Notes under the pieces: model-generated
The model's database searches: none
Seen by the model: only the letters and a program-made list of their open reading frames with translations
Told to the model about the DNA's origin: nothing
Translations under genes and position numbers: made by a program
DNA from: Amoebidium appalachense
Taxonomy: Eukaryota; Ichthyosporea
Direction: 5' to 3'
NCBI GenBank assembly: GCA_963693365.1
Contig: CAVNZM010000009.1
Span: forward strand, 8,680,001 to 8,744,000
DNA length: 64,000 nucleotides
In this document: in pieces, positions 40,945 to 53,755 of the stretch
Layout of the letters: the number at the start of each line of letters is the position of its first letter
Numbering within the stretch: position 1 is the stretch's first letter

Positions 40945-42007
40945 AAGATCTCCCGTTCCGGAGCAACGCTGGCAGATTGGCCCCCCACTTTGCTCCGGCC
41001 GAGCTGCTTCGAGCCACCACTACCCTGCAGGAATGCCAGGCCCTGAGTCTCAACCTCGACTCTCGGGCCTTTTACTCCCGGGTGCAAAAAGTGTTCATCG
41101 ATTTCTGTGTGGCATCTCGGCTGCAATCCCCCTCCGGGTCCTCTCTCCCGGCCTCCCCACACACCGTGCAACTTTTTCTCGCCTGGTGTGCCCAACGAGG
41201 GGTACAGGCCTCTTCCTTAACCGGCTACAATTCGGCCATCACCAGGCTCCACCTCGACATGGGCCTCCCTGCTCCCTACCCCCACGACAAGTCTCTGGCC
41301 TGGTTCCTACGGGGGGTGGGCAGATGGCAGCTTTCTCACAACATCCGACCCCGCTCATCCACCAGGGAACCCCTCCTGCCCTCCCACCTCAGCCTACTTC
41401 ATGGCCAGTGCCCCACCAAGGCCTCCTCGGCCAATCTCCGGCTATGGACGGCCCTCATCGTCGGTTTCTGTGGTCTCCTCCGTTAAGGGGAATTTACCTC
41501 CAAGACCCTGACTTCTTTCGACCCGTCCCGTCACGTTAAACGGAAAGACGTGACCTTCACCTACACCCCCACCGGTACTTTGTCCCATGCCACCCTCCAC
41601 CTGCCAACCTCTAAGACGGATGTACAGGCCCGAGGTGTCAACGTCACTCTAGCTGCTCTGCCCCTCACCCACTTCTCCCCAGCCCATCTCCTCCGGCAGT
41701 TCCTGGAACAACGTCCGGTCAACCCGACGACCCCCTCTTCAGTCTCGGTGGCATCCCCTACACCAAGAGTGCTTTCTCTGCCGATTTCCGTGCCCTCCTC
41801 TCCCGGGCAGGCCTCTCACCCTCCCGGTTTGCCGGACACAGCCTCCGCATCGGGGGGGCCACAGCACTGGCTGAGGCCGGGGTCGACGACTCCCGGATCA
41901 AACAACTCGGCAGGTGGTCCTCCGACTGTTTCCTGATCTATACCCGACTTCGTCCGGCCTCCATTGCTGCCACTACCACACGTGTATTCGCCTCTATTCT
42001 TAAGTGA
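40945..42007 (+). pseudogene. DIRS-like tyrosine recombinase with full C-terminus (copy 3)
   Basis: The only copy with the catalytic end. The first Arg region (GFCGLLR) is followed by TAA at 41485, where copies 1 and 2 have TCA. TYTPTGT continues with TTG where copies 1 and 2 have TAG. After a frame change near 41730, the region 41810-42007 contains AGHSLRIGGAT (HxxR) and LGRWSSDCFLIYTR with the catalytic Tyr, ending at TGA 42007. It is therefore a complete but broken recombinase of the DIRS/Ngaro type. Confidence 0.85.
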
Positions 42008-42036
42008 AACCTTTGGAGCAAGCATACTGCTCTCGT

Positions 42037-42125
42037 GCCGTGGTTTACAACCATTGCAGGTTCACTTTCGTCCAAGGGGATGTCCCCCTGGAGGCAACAC
42101 ACGTCCCGGAGTAGTTTTCATAGAG
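42037..42125 (+). repeat. Short inverted copy of DIRS unit L (internal complementary region)
   Basis: Reverse complement of the first ~89 bp of unit L (9573-9661), directly joined to unit P. Sequences complementary to the element ends placed just after the recombinase are typical of DIRS-type elements. Confidence 0.7.
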
Positions 42126-42680
42126 GTTTTATTTGTGGAAATTATTGACATAAATATTTTTCTGGGTAAACACGTAGGATGGGTGTCCGATATCAACAGG
42201 CTTCGTTTCATGTTTTAGCAGTTCGCGTTCGGCTGCCCGCATACGGGCACCTATTAGCCGATCAAAACATCAGATTCCACAGATCACTAGACCGAGTTTG
42301 ATTGGCTCAGGATAAGATTTCACATAACACTAGATCGGTTTTGATTGGCTCAGTCCGGTAGCCTTAGGTATATAAGCACGACAGTTTTTAGCAGATCAGC
42401 AAGCAACAACACATCTTCTGTGTTTAGCACCTACAGCTTTACAGCTATATTTTCTTTTTCACCCACCCACCTACACCCTACACTCAACCCCCATTGATCC
42501 CCACATACGTGCTGTTTTTTCACGGGGCGAAGACTTCCCCCGTTTTTTGGGCACAAGGACCTCACGGATCAATAAATTGATGACTGGGGGCCTGCCGTGG
42601 TTTACAACCATTGCAGGTTCACTTTCGTCCAAGGGGATGTCCCCCTAGAGGCAACACACGTCCCGGAGTAGTTTTCATAG

Positions 42681-42681
<1 letters not shown>
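42126..42681 (+). repeat. DIRS right terminal unit: P followed by inverted L
   Basis: 42126-42450 repeats promoter unit P in the same orientation as at 9794. 42451-42681 is the reverse complement of unit L. Thus P is a direct repeat and L an inverted repeat at the two ends of the element. The unit is followed by a GT tract. Confidence 0.75.
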
Positions 42682-42720
<39 letters not shown>

Positions 42721-42864
42721 CAATGATAAGCCGGCCATGTGTTTATCATGGCGCACCGGTAAATGAATGTGGCGATTATGTGTAAATATATAAACGGAAA
42801 TACATTATAAAAAAGGACTCACTCAACGAGATGAAGGAGCGTTACAGAACGTACGTGTCTGCCG

Positions 42865-42916
<52 letters not shown>

Positions 42917-43047
42917 CCCCCCACCCAACCCCCCTGTCTTCCCTCCTTCCCACTACGACCCCCCCCCCCCCCTGCACGTGTCTAGGTGTATAGATCCTAC
43001 AGGTAACGATGGCAGAACTTTTGCCATTTGGTAATGGATGGGGCATC
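42682..43047. repeat. (GT)n and poly-C tracts
   Basis: GT repeat at 42683-42718, then AT-rich unique sequence, then a C run of about 50 at 42864-42915 and a second short C run near 42960. No gene is seen. Confidence 0.85.
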
Positions 43048-46015
43048 ATAATATCATCTAACGATATTGTAATTTGCAGGTGTTTACGACATAGTATGGT
43101 GTGTCGTGGACCTTCAAATGGATACTGTAAACCAATCCATTAGGCAGGTTTTCAGACGTCCATTGACAGTCTTACGTTGGGTGATGCCCGAGCATGTTAC
43201 GATGTCGCACTCTGGGGGGTTTACGACAACTAATGGTTGTCGAGGACATTCATATGGATATTGTAAACCCATCCATTCGACAGTTGTTTCCGACGTCTTA
43301 AGACAGTCTTCCGAAGGGGTGCAGCAAGACCATCTTATGATGTCGTAATCCGGAGGTGTGCACGAGATGTAAACCAATCCATTAGGCGGGTTTTCAGACG
43401 TCCATTGACAGTCTTACGTTGGGTGTCGCAAGAGCATGTTACGATGTCGTACTCGGGGGGGTTTACGACAACTAATGGTTGTCGAGGACATTCATATGGA
43501 TATTGTAAACCCATCCATTCGACAGTTGTTTCCGATGTCTTAAGACAGTCTTCCGAGGGGGTGCAGCAAGACCATCTTATGATGTCGTAATCCGGAGGTG
43601 TGCACGACATACAGTGTACATCCAATGTATGGGGTTAGGAGTACCACCATAATATCATCTTACGATGTCGTAATTTGCAGGTGTTTACGACATACACAGT
43701 GTATCGTGGACCTTCAAATGGATACTGTAAACCAATCCATTAGGCGGGTTTTCAGACGTCTATTGACAGTCTTACGTTGGGTGTCGCAAGAGCATGTTAC
43801 GATGTCGTATGCTGGGGGGGTTTACGACAACTAATGGTTGTCGAGGACACTCATAAGGATATTGTAAACCCATCCATTCGACAGTTGTTTCCGATGTCTT
43901 AAGACAGTCTTCCGAGGGGGTGCAGCAAGACCATCTTATGATGTCGTAATCCGGAGGTGTGCACGACATACAGTGTACATCCAATGTATGGGGTTAGGAG
44001 TACCACCATAATATCATTCTATGAAAACTACTCCGGGACGTGTGTTGCCTCTAGGGGGACATCCCCTTGGACGAAAGTGAACCTGCAATGGTTGTAAACC
44101 ACGGCAAGCCCCCAGTCATCAATTTATTGATCCGTGAGGTCCATGTGCCCAAAAAACGGGGGAAGTCTTCGCCCCGTGAAAAAACAGCACGTATGTGTGG
44201 ATCAATGGGGGTTGAGTGTGGGTGTAGGTGGGTGGGTGAAAAGGAATATATAGCTGTAAGGCTGTGGATGCTAAACACAGAAGATGTGTTTGTAGCTTGC
44301 TGATCTGCTAAAAACTGTCGTGCTTATATACCTAAGCCTACCGATCTGAGCCAATCAAAATCGATCTAGTGATATGTGAAATCTGATCCGAGCCAATCAT
44401 AACTCGGTCTAGTGATCTGTGGTATCTGATGTTTTGATTGGCTAATTGGTGCCCGTGTGCGGGCAGCCAACCGCTAACTGCTAAAACACGAAAATGAAGC
44501 CTACATGGTTATGTTGGTATCGAACACCCATCCTACGTGTTTACCCAGAAAAATATTTATGTCAATAATTTCCACAAATAAAACCCTTACGATGTCGTAA
44601 TGTGCAGGTGTTTACGACCTGGCAGTGTATCGTGGACCTTCAAATGGATACTGTAAACCAATCCATCCGGCGGGGTTTCAGACGTCTATTGACAGTCTCA
44701 CGTTGGGTGTCGCAAGAGCATGTTATGATGTCGTATGCTGGGGGGGTTTACGACAACTCATGGTTGTCGAGGACATTCATATGGCTATTGTAAACCCATC
44801 CATACGACAGTTGTTTCCGATGTCTTAAGACAGTCTTCCGAGGAGGTGCAGCAGGACCATCTTATGATGTCGTAATCCGGAGGTGTGCACGACATCCAGT
44901 GTACATCCAATGTATGGGGTTAGGAGTACCACCATAATATCATCTTACGATGTCGTAATGTGCAGGTGTTTACGACATACACAGTGTATCGTGGACCTTC
45001 AAATGGATACTGTAAACCAATCCATCCGGCGGGGTTTCAGACGTCTATTGACAGTCTCACGTGGGGTGTCGCAAGAGCACGTTACGATGTCGTATGCTGG
45101 GGGGGTTTACGACAACTAATGGTTGTCGAGGACATTCATATGGATATTGTAAACCCATCCATTCGACAGTTGTTTCCGATGTCTTAAGACAGTCTTCCGA
45201 GGGGGTGCAGCAAGACCATCTTATGATGTCGTAATCCGGAGGTGTGCACGACATACAGTGTACATCCAATGTATGGGGTTAGGAGTACCACCATAATATC
45301 ATCTTACGATGTCGTAATGTGCAGGTGTTTACGACATACACAGTGTATCGTGGACCTTCAAATGGATACTGTAAACCAATCCATCCGGCGGGGTTTCAGA
45401 CGTCAATTGACAGTCTCATGTGGGGTGTCGTAAGAGCATGTTACGATGTCGTACTCAGGTGGGGTTTACGACAACTAATGGTTGTCGAGGACATTCATTT
45501 GGATATTGTAAACCCATCCATTCGACAGTTGTTTCCGATGTCTTAAGACAGTCTTCCGAGGGGGTGCAGCAAGACCATCTTATGATGTCGTAATCCGGAG
45601 GTGTGCACGACATACAGTGTACATCCAATGTATGGGGTTAGGAGTACCACCATAATATCATCTTACGATGTCGTAATGTGCAGGTGTTTACGACATACAC
45701 AGTGTATCGTGGACCTTCAAATGGATACTGTAAACCAATCCATCCGGCGGGGTTTCAGACGTCTAGTGACAGTCTCACGTGGGGTGTCGTAAGAGCATGT
45801 TACGATGTCGTACTCAGGGGGGGCCGGCGGTTTACGACAACTAATGGTTGTCGAGGACATTCATATGGATATTGTAAACCCATCCATTCGACAGTTATTT
45901 CCGACGTCGTAAGACAGTCTTCCGAGGGGGTGCAGCAAGACCATCTTATGATGTCGTAATCCGGAGGTGTGTACGACATCCAGTGTACATCCAATGTATG
46001 GGGTTAGGAGTACCA
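43048..46015. repeat. ~359-bp satellite, about eight units, interrupted once
   Basis: Units contain TTACGATGTCGTAA, AAATGGATACTGTAAACCAA, TTAAGACAGTCTTCCGA and GTATGGGGTTAGGAGTACCA. The second unit is deleted to ~290 bp. A DIRS terminal unit interrupts the array at 44022-44590. Degenerate satellite-like sequence continues to about 46200. Frames of 60-95 codons recur in each unit but carry no recognisable protein. Confidence 0.9.
44022..44590 (-). mobile_element. Solo DIRS terminal unit inside the satellite
   Basis: Unit L in forward orientation (44025-44240) joined to inverted, diverged unit P (44245-44590). It is the mirror image of 42126-42681. It lies between ATATCAT and CTTACGATG of a satellite unit whose uninterrupted form is visible in neighbouring units, so it is an insertion. 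At most a one- or two-base overlap is present, not a clear duplication. Confidence 0.75.
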
Positions 46016-46464
46016 CGAAAGTTGTGGTTGCTGTAAACCCATCCATAGGTGTGGTTAGGGTTATACATTGGGCTGTCCCAATACTGTCGGTCATCCCTAA
46101 AGGGGTCGTAAACCACTCCGCCGACGGTCTACGACGTCGTCGACGGGTTTGGAGGTTTTTCCTTCATATAGCGTAAACCCATCCATTAGACAGTCCTAAA
46201 CCAGTGCCAACCCATCGACGAGGTCTTCGGTGGGGTTACGAGGGGGGGGGGGAGATTGCTGATGTGAATGCAAATAATACCTGAGTGTAATATACACACA
46301 CAAACACACACACCCGTACACACACACACACCCCACCCCCCACCCCTCCAACCTCCCCACCCCACCCCCTCCCCGACCCACCCCACACACATGCACAAAA
46401 GCACTGCCCACATGCACTACACACATGCAAAGTGTGTGAATGTAATCAAGTTGCAAGGCAAGTA
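46016..46464. other. Degenerate satellite edge and CA-rich sequence
   Basis: Contains GTAAACCCATCCAT words of the satellite until about 46195, then a G run and CA/CCCAC-rich sequence. No gene is seen. Confidence 0.5.
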
Positions 46465-47560
<1,096 letters not shown>

Positions 47561-47925
47561 AATGCCTCAAGATCAATGGGCAATTTTGCCCTTGACAGCT
47601 TCGGGCAATCTGAATGGTCCGTGCTTTGATTTGTCGGCAGGTGATTGGATTCTAGCGAATCAAAAATCTGCTTATCAAATGTCAAATCTGAGCCAATCAG
47701 ATCGTGCGCCAGTTCGTTTTGGGATGGCCGGATATCGGCCAACAATTACACCATCTGCTTGATGGCTGTGGGCATCACATGCCATACCAGTGCTTTCACA
47801 CCATCTCCAATCAGATGGCGCTCTGCTCGGGTCGCGCTAAAAAATAGAATACAAAAGAAAACAACAGCCACAACTTGCCTCGCTCTTTCTTTCCTCCTCC
47901 TCAGCGAAAACCGTGACATAACAAA

Positions 47926-49308
47926 ATGGGCCAGGAATACTCCGTAGCGCTCCTCCCCACAGAAGTTATTCACACCATTTTCGAGTTCCTTGACTACGAG
48001 TCTCGCATGAACGCGTCGATGGTAAACAAGGCAAGCCGTGCCAAGGTGATGGAGTTGGCCACACAAGCAGTAACCAGCCCGTTTTACGTCAACATTGGCT
48101 CGTTCGACCCGGACGGTGCCCGCGTGAAGTTTGTGCAGAGAGCGAAAATGGCGGCGGTCTCCGTGTGGCTGGACGAGCTCAAGAGGGTACCGGATACACC
48201 CGTGTTTGACAAAATCAAGGCCCTAAAACTCGTTCCGCGCATACCGGCGGGCGAAGGGGTACTGACCCCGTTCACTCTGGGTAGGATGGCGGCGTTCCCA
48301 AACCTTACAGAACTCGTGGCAACTGACCCCGTCGATCTCTGGAATAAACATGCCAGTGACTCAGTCTGTTACTTCCCCGCATGGGGTATCAACTTCAGGC
48401 GAATGGCAAACATGGTGTGCCTCAGAAACCTGGTCAAGATAGACGCATTCTTTATGCGTCCGGACATCAATGAGCACGTACTCCCCACACACGTCTGGGA
48501 TTTTTCAGTGTTCAGCCAACTGAAAACACTAGACGTCCAACTCTACCACCAGGTGTTTAGGTTTCACATAAGACACAACACCACGCTTCTGCTTCCCCCG
48601 TCATTGCAGGTTCTCGAAGTGACATACCGTCCCGAGGACGAGCATATGAACGGTTACCTCGACGAGGAAACAATCGTGCACACCATTCGGGGTCTCGAAG
48701 CATGTACCGGCATTGAAGAGGTCAAAATCGGCGCATACGGCGATGTGGTTTTTGACACAATATCAGGGGCTCGTGTTGTTGTGTTGGAAGAAGGGAAATT
48801 ATTCACCGGCAAAATCGAGAACACTGACTATGTGAATCTCGGAGGTGATAGCCTGAGACAGGGGCGCGGTGGGCAGCGGACTTTGTGCGATATCAAGACG
48901 TTCGTATGCACCATGCCGTACTCAGTATGGACTTTTGAGGGCGGGCACCGGATGCCACAAGTCGTGCGAGCCACCGTTCCTCGTGTACTCACGGAGCTGC
49001 CCAAGTATGCGTACTCGGTGCGCATACTCGAGGTGTTCCAAAATCACGACGTGGATTTAGACCACGACCACGACGAATACATCAATGCGTCGTTTGACAT
49101 TCCACCTCACGTGAAAAAGCTGAAAATAAACACACTTTCAACAGTGAGGCTCCGGGGGGACCTCCAACGGTTGTCACCCGACATCCGGGTTGTGTGCGAG
49201 GACATTTCCGGCAGTGTATACATCAACGACCGTCTGGTCCTGCCACCCATCGCAGACAAACTGAAAACCACACTGGGAGAGCTCGTTGCTCTCCACCACA
49301 TAGGCTAG
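47926..49308 (+). CDS. F-box-like protein, 460 aa, intronless
   Basis: ATG at 47926 follows a short leader. Residues ~8-45 (LLPTEVIHTIFEFLDYESRM...VNKASRAK) match the F-box pattern, which would link the protein to an SCF ubiquitin ligase through Skp1. The rest contains leucine-rich-like strands (FPNLTELVAT, CLRNLVKIDAF, FSQLKTLDVQ, SLQVLEVTYR, VKKLKINTLS) at irregular spacing, suggesting an LRR-type solenoid. No stop or frameshift interrupts it. It may be a host gene or a virus-acquired one; large DNA viruses also encode intronless F-box proteins. Confidence 0.6.
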   Translation: MGQEYSVALLPTEVIHTIFEFLDYESRMNASMVNKASRAKVMELATQAVTSPFYVNIGSFDPDGARVKFVQRAKMAAVSVWLDELKRVPDTPVFDKIKALKLVPRIPAGEGVLTPFTLGRMAAFPNLTELVATDPVDLWNKHASDSVCYFPAWGINFRRMANMVCLRNLVKIDAFFMRPDINEHVLPTHVWDFSVFSQLKTLDVQLYHQVFRFHIRHNTTLLLPPSLQVLEVTYRPEDEHMNGYLDEETIVHTIRGLEACTGIEEVKIGAYGDVVFDTISGARVVVLEEGKLFTGKIENTDYVNLGGDSLRQGRGGQRTLCDIKTFVCTMPYSVWTFEGGHRMPQVVRATVPRVLTELPKYAYSVRILEVFQNHDVDLDHDHDEYINASFDIPPHVKKLKINTLSTVRLRGDLQRLSPDIRVVCEDISGSVYINDRLVLPPIADKLKTTLGELVALHHIG

Positions 49309-49539
49309 GACAATGGTGGGGATGGACAACATGATCGTATTTGTGTATTGGGTGTGAATGTAATAGGAGTGTGAATGCAAATAATAATCAAGTAATAATA
49401 TCCTTGTGTGTGTGAATGCAAATAATAGTGTGAATGCAAAATAATCAATTGCAAGTAATAAGTGTGAATGCAAAATAATCAAGTTGCAAGTAATAACCTT
49501 GTGTGTGTGCGAATGCAAATAATAAAACATGGGAGGTTT
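49309..49539. other. Non-coding, AATAATCAAGT repeats
   Basis: GTGTGAATGCAAATAATA-type words recur about six times between 49355 and 49525, downstream of the F-box gene. No gene is seen. Confidence 0.5.
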
Positions 49540-49764
49540 TTACCACCACCACGCCCCACCCCCACCCCCATGCACAAAAGCACTGCCTCTGCAAGTAAGC
49601 CCCTCCCCCCTCCCTCCCCCCCCCTCTCTGTTGGACATTGTGTTCATAGAAGCTAGTTCTAGTGCACGTTGTTCCTTCTGTAAGTCAGAAATGATTGCAT
49701 CTTGTGAGGCCAACCTCTGCTCCAGTAGTTGGACTAGTTGCTGCAACTGTAAGTTGTCAGACAT
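49540..49764 (-). CDS. Small coiled-coil protein, 74 aa
   Basis: ATG at 49764. Residues 1-45 form heptads (LQLQQLVQLLEQRLASQDAI, ISDLQKEQRALELASM). A Gly-rich tail ends in Trp residues across a C/G-rich tract, so the true C-terminus may differ. A TATA box lies ~112 bp upstream on the same strand. No family is recognised; a small oligomerising protein is plausible. Confidence 0.45.
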   Translation of the reverse strand: MSDNLQLQQLVQLLEQRLASQDAIISDLQKEQRALELASMNTMSNREGGGGRGEGLTCRGSAFVHGGGGGAWWW

Positions 49765-49875
49765 AGTGTCGTGTATGATGGGTAACTAGTCTATGTGTTT
49801 TGTGCACTGGAAACGACAGTAGAAAAGTGTAAATCAAACGTTCTGCTTCCCATGTTTGTGACATGGGAGGCACTG

Positions 49876-49884
49876 CTTTATATA
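49876..49884 (-). promoter_or_regulatory. TATA box for the small coiled-coil gene
   Basis: TATATAAAG on the minus strand. A GGCCACC-ATGA-GGTGGCC inverted repeat lies just upstream (about 49890-49908). Confidence 0.5.
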
Positions 49885-49908
49885 GTCGTTGGCCACCTCA
49901 TGGTGGCC

Positions 49909-50439
49909 TCGTGTGCACCCTGGTGGTGGGCCATGTACAGCATGGCCGAAAAGAGAGCACAATGAAAACAAGTCGTTAAAGATATAAAAGTTAACTGTGC
50001 ACGTTGAGTGGCTAGTTAACTTGCACTAAAGCACACAAATAAACGTGTTTAACACACCAATTGCAGTTAAACGTAAATCTTGCTTCACACAACTAAAAAT
50101 ATTCTGAGAATATCCGGGAATAAAGCACACTACCACTCTAAGAATAGAATCCTGTGGCAAATATAGACATGACATCATCTGAACCGGGAATATTAATTAA
50201 TGAGCACAATTAGCACGTTGCTAGTGAAGCTCGTCATTGGTACAGTTTTGGCTCAAACATATAACTACCATATATGAATATGACCGTAAACAAAAGCTCT
50301 ATGCACTCGAGTGAGTGTTGAAACAGTTATTCAATTGCTCAGAAACTTTCTCTAACAGACATTGCTAGCCGGGAGTACCAGTGTACTCCAACACTCTCTC
50401 CCCTCCCCGGTCAGATAATGCTTCCGTGCAAAACATGCT
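49909..50439. other. AT-rich non-coding region
   Basis: I see no gene, tRNA or mobile element here. Confidence 0.5.
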
Positions 50440-51385
50440 AAGTCCCCCCAGCACACCAGCACACCAGCACCCCAGCTCCCCTGCCTCCCAGCTCCCGTGC
50501 ACGCGGAACCACCCCCCCGGGCAGTGGCAGTAGTGCACACAGACACTGTGGGTGGCCCGCCAGCCTCCCCAGCACACCAGCCCGCCAGCCTCCCCAGCGC
50601 CCCAGCCCCCCCGCCCCCCAGCACCCGTGCCTCCCGGAACCATCCCCCCGGGCAGTGGCAGTAGTGCACACAGACACTGTGAGTGGCCCCCCAGCACCCC
50701 AGCACCCCAGCACCCCAGCACCCCAGCACCCCAGCACCCCAGCCTCCCCCGCCCCCCAGCTCCCCGCCCCCCAGCACCCGTGCCTCCCGGAACCACGCCC
50801 GGACAGTGGCAGTCAGTCTTATACATATAGACAGTAGTGCACACACACATCCCACTAACACTGTGGGTGGCTCCCCAGCACCCCAGCACACCAGCACCCC
50901 AGCTCCCCTGCCTCCCAGCTCCCGTGCACGCGGAACCACCCCCCCGGGCAGTGGCAGTAGTGCACACAGACACTGTGGGTGGCCCGCCAGCCTCCCCAGC
51001 ACACCAGCCCGCCAGCCTCCCCAGCACCCCAGCCCCCCAGCACCCCAGCACCCCCGCCCCCCAGCACCCGTGCCTCCCGGAACCACGCCCGGGCAGTGGC
51101 AGTAGTGCACGCCAGCACCCCAGCTCCCCTGCCTCCCAGCTCCCGTGCACGCGGAACCACCCCCCGCCCCGGGCAGTGGCAGTAGTGCACACAGACACTG
51201 TGAGTGGCCCGCCAGCCTCCCCAGCCTCCCCAGCTCCCCAGCTCACCAGCACGCCAGCACACCAGCACACCGGCACACCAGCACGCCAGCACACCAGCAC
51301 ACCTGCCTCCTTTGCCTCCTTTGCCTCCCGTGCACGCGGAACCAGCCCCCCGGGCAGTGGCAGTTAGTGTTATACACATAGACAT
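50440..51385. repeat. CCCCAGCAC-based minisatellite
   Basis: Degenerate repeats of CCCCAGCACAC / CCCGCCAGCCTC are grouped in larger units each closing with GGGCAGTGGCAGTAGTGCAC and CAGACACTGTG. Such closings are seen about seven times. Frames in several registers stay open through it, but none looks like a protein. Confidence 0.88.
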
Positions 51386-51390
51386 CCATG

Positions 51391-51690
51391 GCCAGATGGC
51401 CAGATCTTTTAGCGGTCAGGTGAAAAATTAAAATTTTAAAATAAAGAAACGCCGATCACCGTCCCGAATCTGGCCATGTGGGTAATAGAAAACCGTTTTC
51501 GGTAATAATATCGGATAATAGGTTGTTTGGTGTGACTCAATGGCCAGATGGGCGGATGGCCAGATCTTTTAGCGGTCAGGTAAAAAATTAAAGTTTTAAA
51601 ATAAAAAAACGCCGATCACCGTCCCGGATCTGGCCATGTGGGTAATAGAAAACCGTTTTCGGTAATAATATCGGAGAATAGGTTGATTGG
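51391..51690. repeat. ~149-bp direct duplication
   Basis: GGCCAGATCTTTTAGCGGTC begins two adjacent segments (about 51400 and 51560), both containing AACGCCGATCACCGTCCC and AAAACCGTTTTCGGTAATAA. The flanking TGGCCAGATGG word is shared with 22617. Confidence 0.88.
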
Positions 51691-51927
51691 TTGAAAGAAA
51701 AGGGTTATCGTGATAGAAACGATATTGGCCCAGGCGTGATCTACTCAAAAGCATCAACCAAATATGGCTTACCTCCAAGATTCGGGTCATCTGATTGGCC
51801 TCACTTTCCGAAAGGGCTATGGCCCATAGTGTAAGGGCTGCCCTCACCCGATCGCCGGGGACCGAAATTCAAATATAAGGGCTCTTAGGCGCATGTTTCA
51901 CTCGTTTTTTTACTTAGAAACTAACTT
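51691..51927. other. Unassigned sequence before LINE copy 3
   Basis: Non-coding; a minus-strand frame at 51596-51847 is not supported by any motif. Confidence 0.4.
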
Positions 51928-52125
51928 GGGGGTTTACGCTGTTTACTCGAGGCAAAGAGAACCAGTCTCAGGTATGGGGGGGGGGGGGGTTTGCTCGGAA
52001 TATCCCCTCAGCGGTATATCATGATCACGTACATAGATGTCGGGTGGTGACTATATATCAGGGTTTACTTTCTCTACGAGACACCATAAAGACTACAAGG
52101 AGAAATCAATTAGTTGGGGTTCCCC

Positions 52126-52180
<55 letters not shown>

Positions 52181-52212
52181 GGGCTCCCCTCGGGACACTC
52201 GGTATCAGCTGG

Positions 52213-52253
<41 letters not shown>

Positions 52254-52790
52254 TGTGTGTGTGTGCGCGTGCGCTATAATTTTGTAGTGATGTGTTTCTC
52301 AAGCCAATCAATACATCTAATAAACAGGTCGTAGTTACGCGTGTTTAGTATAAAATCAAGGATGTTGTAATTTACAGGTAGGCTATCTTTCTGGGTGTCT
52401 GTTGTGAATGTGACGTGTGTGTGTTGCGGTATTATGTGGTCTATCAAACTACATTTGGCGATACATGACCGGTTAAACTGGTGTGTGTGTGTGTTGTTTG
52501 GGCATGCAAATGATGCCACCTTATACTTATTAGATCTCCACTGTATAGCACGTGTACAGTAAAAGCGTGGTAATTGATCAATAATACCATCAGCTAGAGA
52601 AAGACCAGTTCTACAGGAAGGTAATATGTATTTAGGTGTTATACACTTGCGAGTGCCATATTTGGCAATATGGTTGAGGCGGTCAGTATATATAAAACGA
52701 GACATAAGGCTTAGTTTTTCAAGGTGTATGCTTTCATCGGGTCTAGTGTCGTGTGGTATCTTTTTCCATTTGTTATATTGCGTGATTATC
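51928..52790 (-). mobile_element. LINE, short 5'-truncated copy 3
   Basis: Contains the 3' tail, a T run at about 52128-52176, a TG tract and the last ~170 codons of ORF2 (52274-52790). It is truncated at 52790 and followed by unrelated sequence. Identity to copies 1 and 4 is very high. Confidence 0.85.
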
Positions 52791-53426
52791 TAACTTTGTT
52801 TCATTACGAAAAGTTGTCGGAAATCATTAAAAAACGCGTAATAATGACATAGGGCGTCGGGGATGTCCGACGCTCCCTTCATCATCAAAATTGGCCAAAT
52901 TCCGTCCGGTTAAGCCTCCGACTGTCATGGCCTTGGCCTTGGCCGATCGTCTATGACAAAATCATAGTTTTTTTAGTTTTCACCATTATATAAGCGGCGG
53001 ACACCCCATGTTGCTTATACAATAAATGTGTGTCGCGTTATGTATAAAATATTATTTAGTTGACCAAAACCTGTTTTAATTCATATTATAAACTTTGATC
53101 ATTTAAAGCGTCATTTGGTATAGCCTATGAGTATGTAGCCCTTCTCCCACCCTTCATTACGTCATCGCATTTTTGGAGCGAAGCAAAACATAAGAAAATT
53201 TACATAGGCAATCCGAATTAGTTTCAGTTAGGTATTATCTTAGTCCTGAATGACCCCTGTTGATCACTGTAGGGCACTAGTGATGGGCCCCCCGGCGCCC
53301 CGCCCTGCGGCCCTCCGCGCCTCACGTGCACACGCCGTGACCCACATGTGTGCACACTACATGCCGTTGGTATATACCTCGAGCTCCCAGCCATCATGTG
53401 ACACCATCTTGAGGGAAATATGATAG
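52791..53426. other. Unassigned sequence between two LINE copies
   Basis: AT-rich at first, then a GC-rich stretch (GGGCCCCCCGGCGCCCCGCC near 53285). TATATAAG near 52988 and CAATAAATG near 53020 could be promoter or 3' signals, but no supporting frame exists. Confidence 0.4.
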
Positions 53427-53684
53427 GGGGTTTACGCTGTTTACTCGAGGCAAAGAGAACCAGTCTCAGGTATGGGGGGGGGGGTTTTGCTCGGAATATC
53501 CCCTCAGCGGTATATCATGATCACGTACATAGATGTCGGGTGGTGACTATATATCAGGGTTTACTTTCTCTACGAGACACCATAAAGACTACAAGGAGAA
53601 ATCAATTAGTTGGGGTTCCCCTTTTTTTTTTTTTTTTTTTTTTTTTTAAAGGGGGCTCCCCTCGGGACACTCGGTATCAGCTGG

Positions 53685-53751
<67 letters not shown>

Positions 53752-53755
53752 TGCG

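Noticed and set aside
9573-42681. One giant DIRS element from the left end at 9573 to the right end at 42681
   Set aside because: The two ends belong to different copies: both 11757-14196 and 39785-42007 contain RNase H and recombinase sequence, so they overlap and cannot be one element.
50352-51385. Large Cys/Gly or Pro-rich proteins
   Set aside because: Frames on both strands follow the CCCCAGCAC minisatellite and have no non-repeat content.
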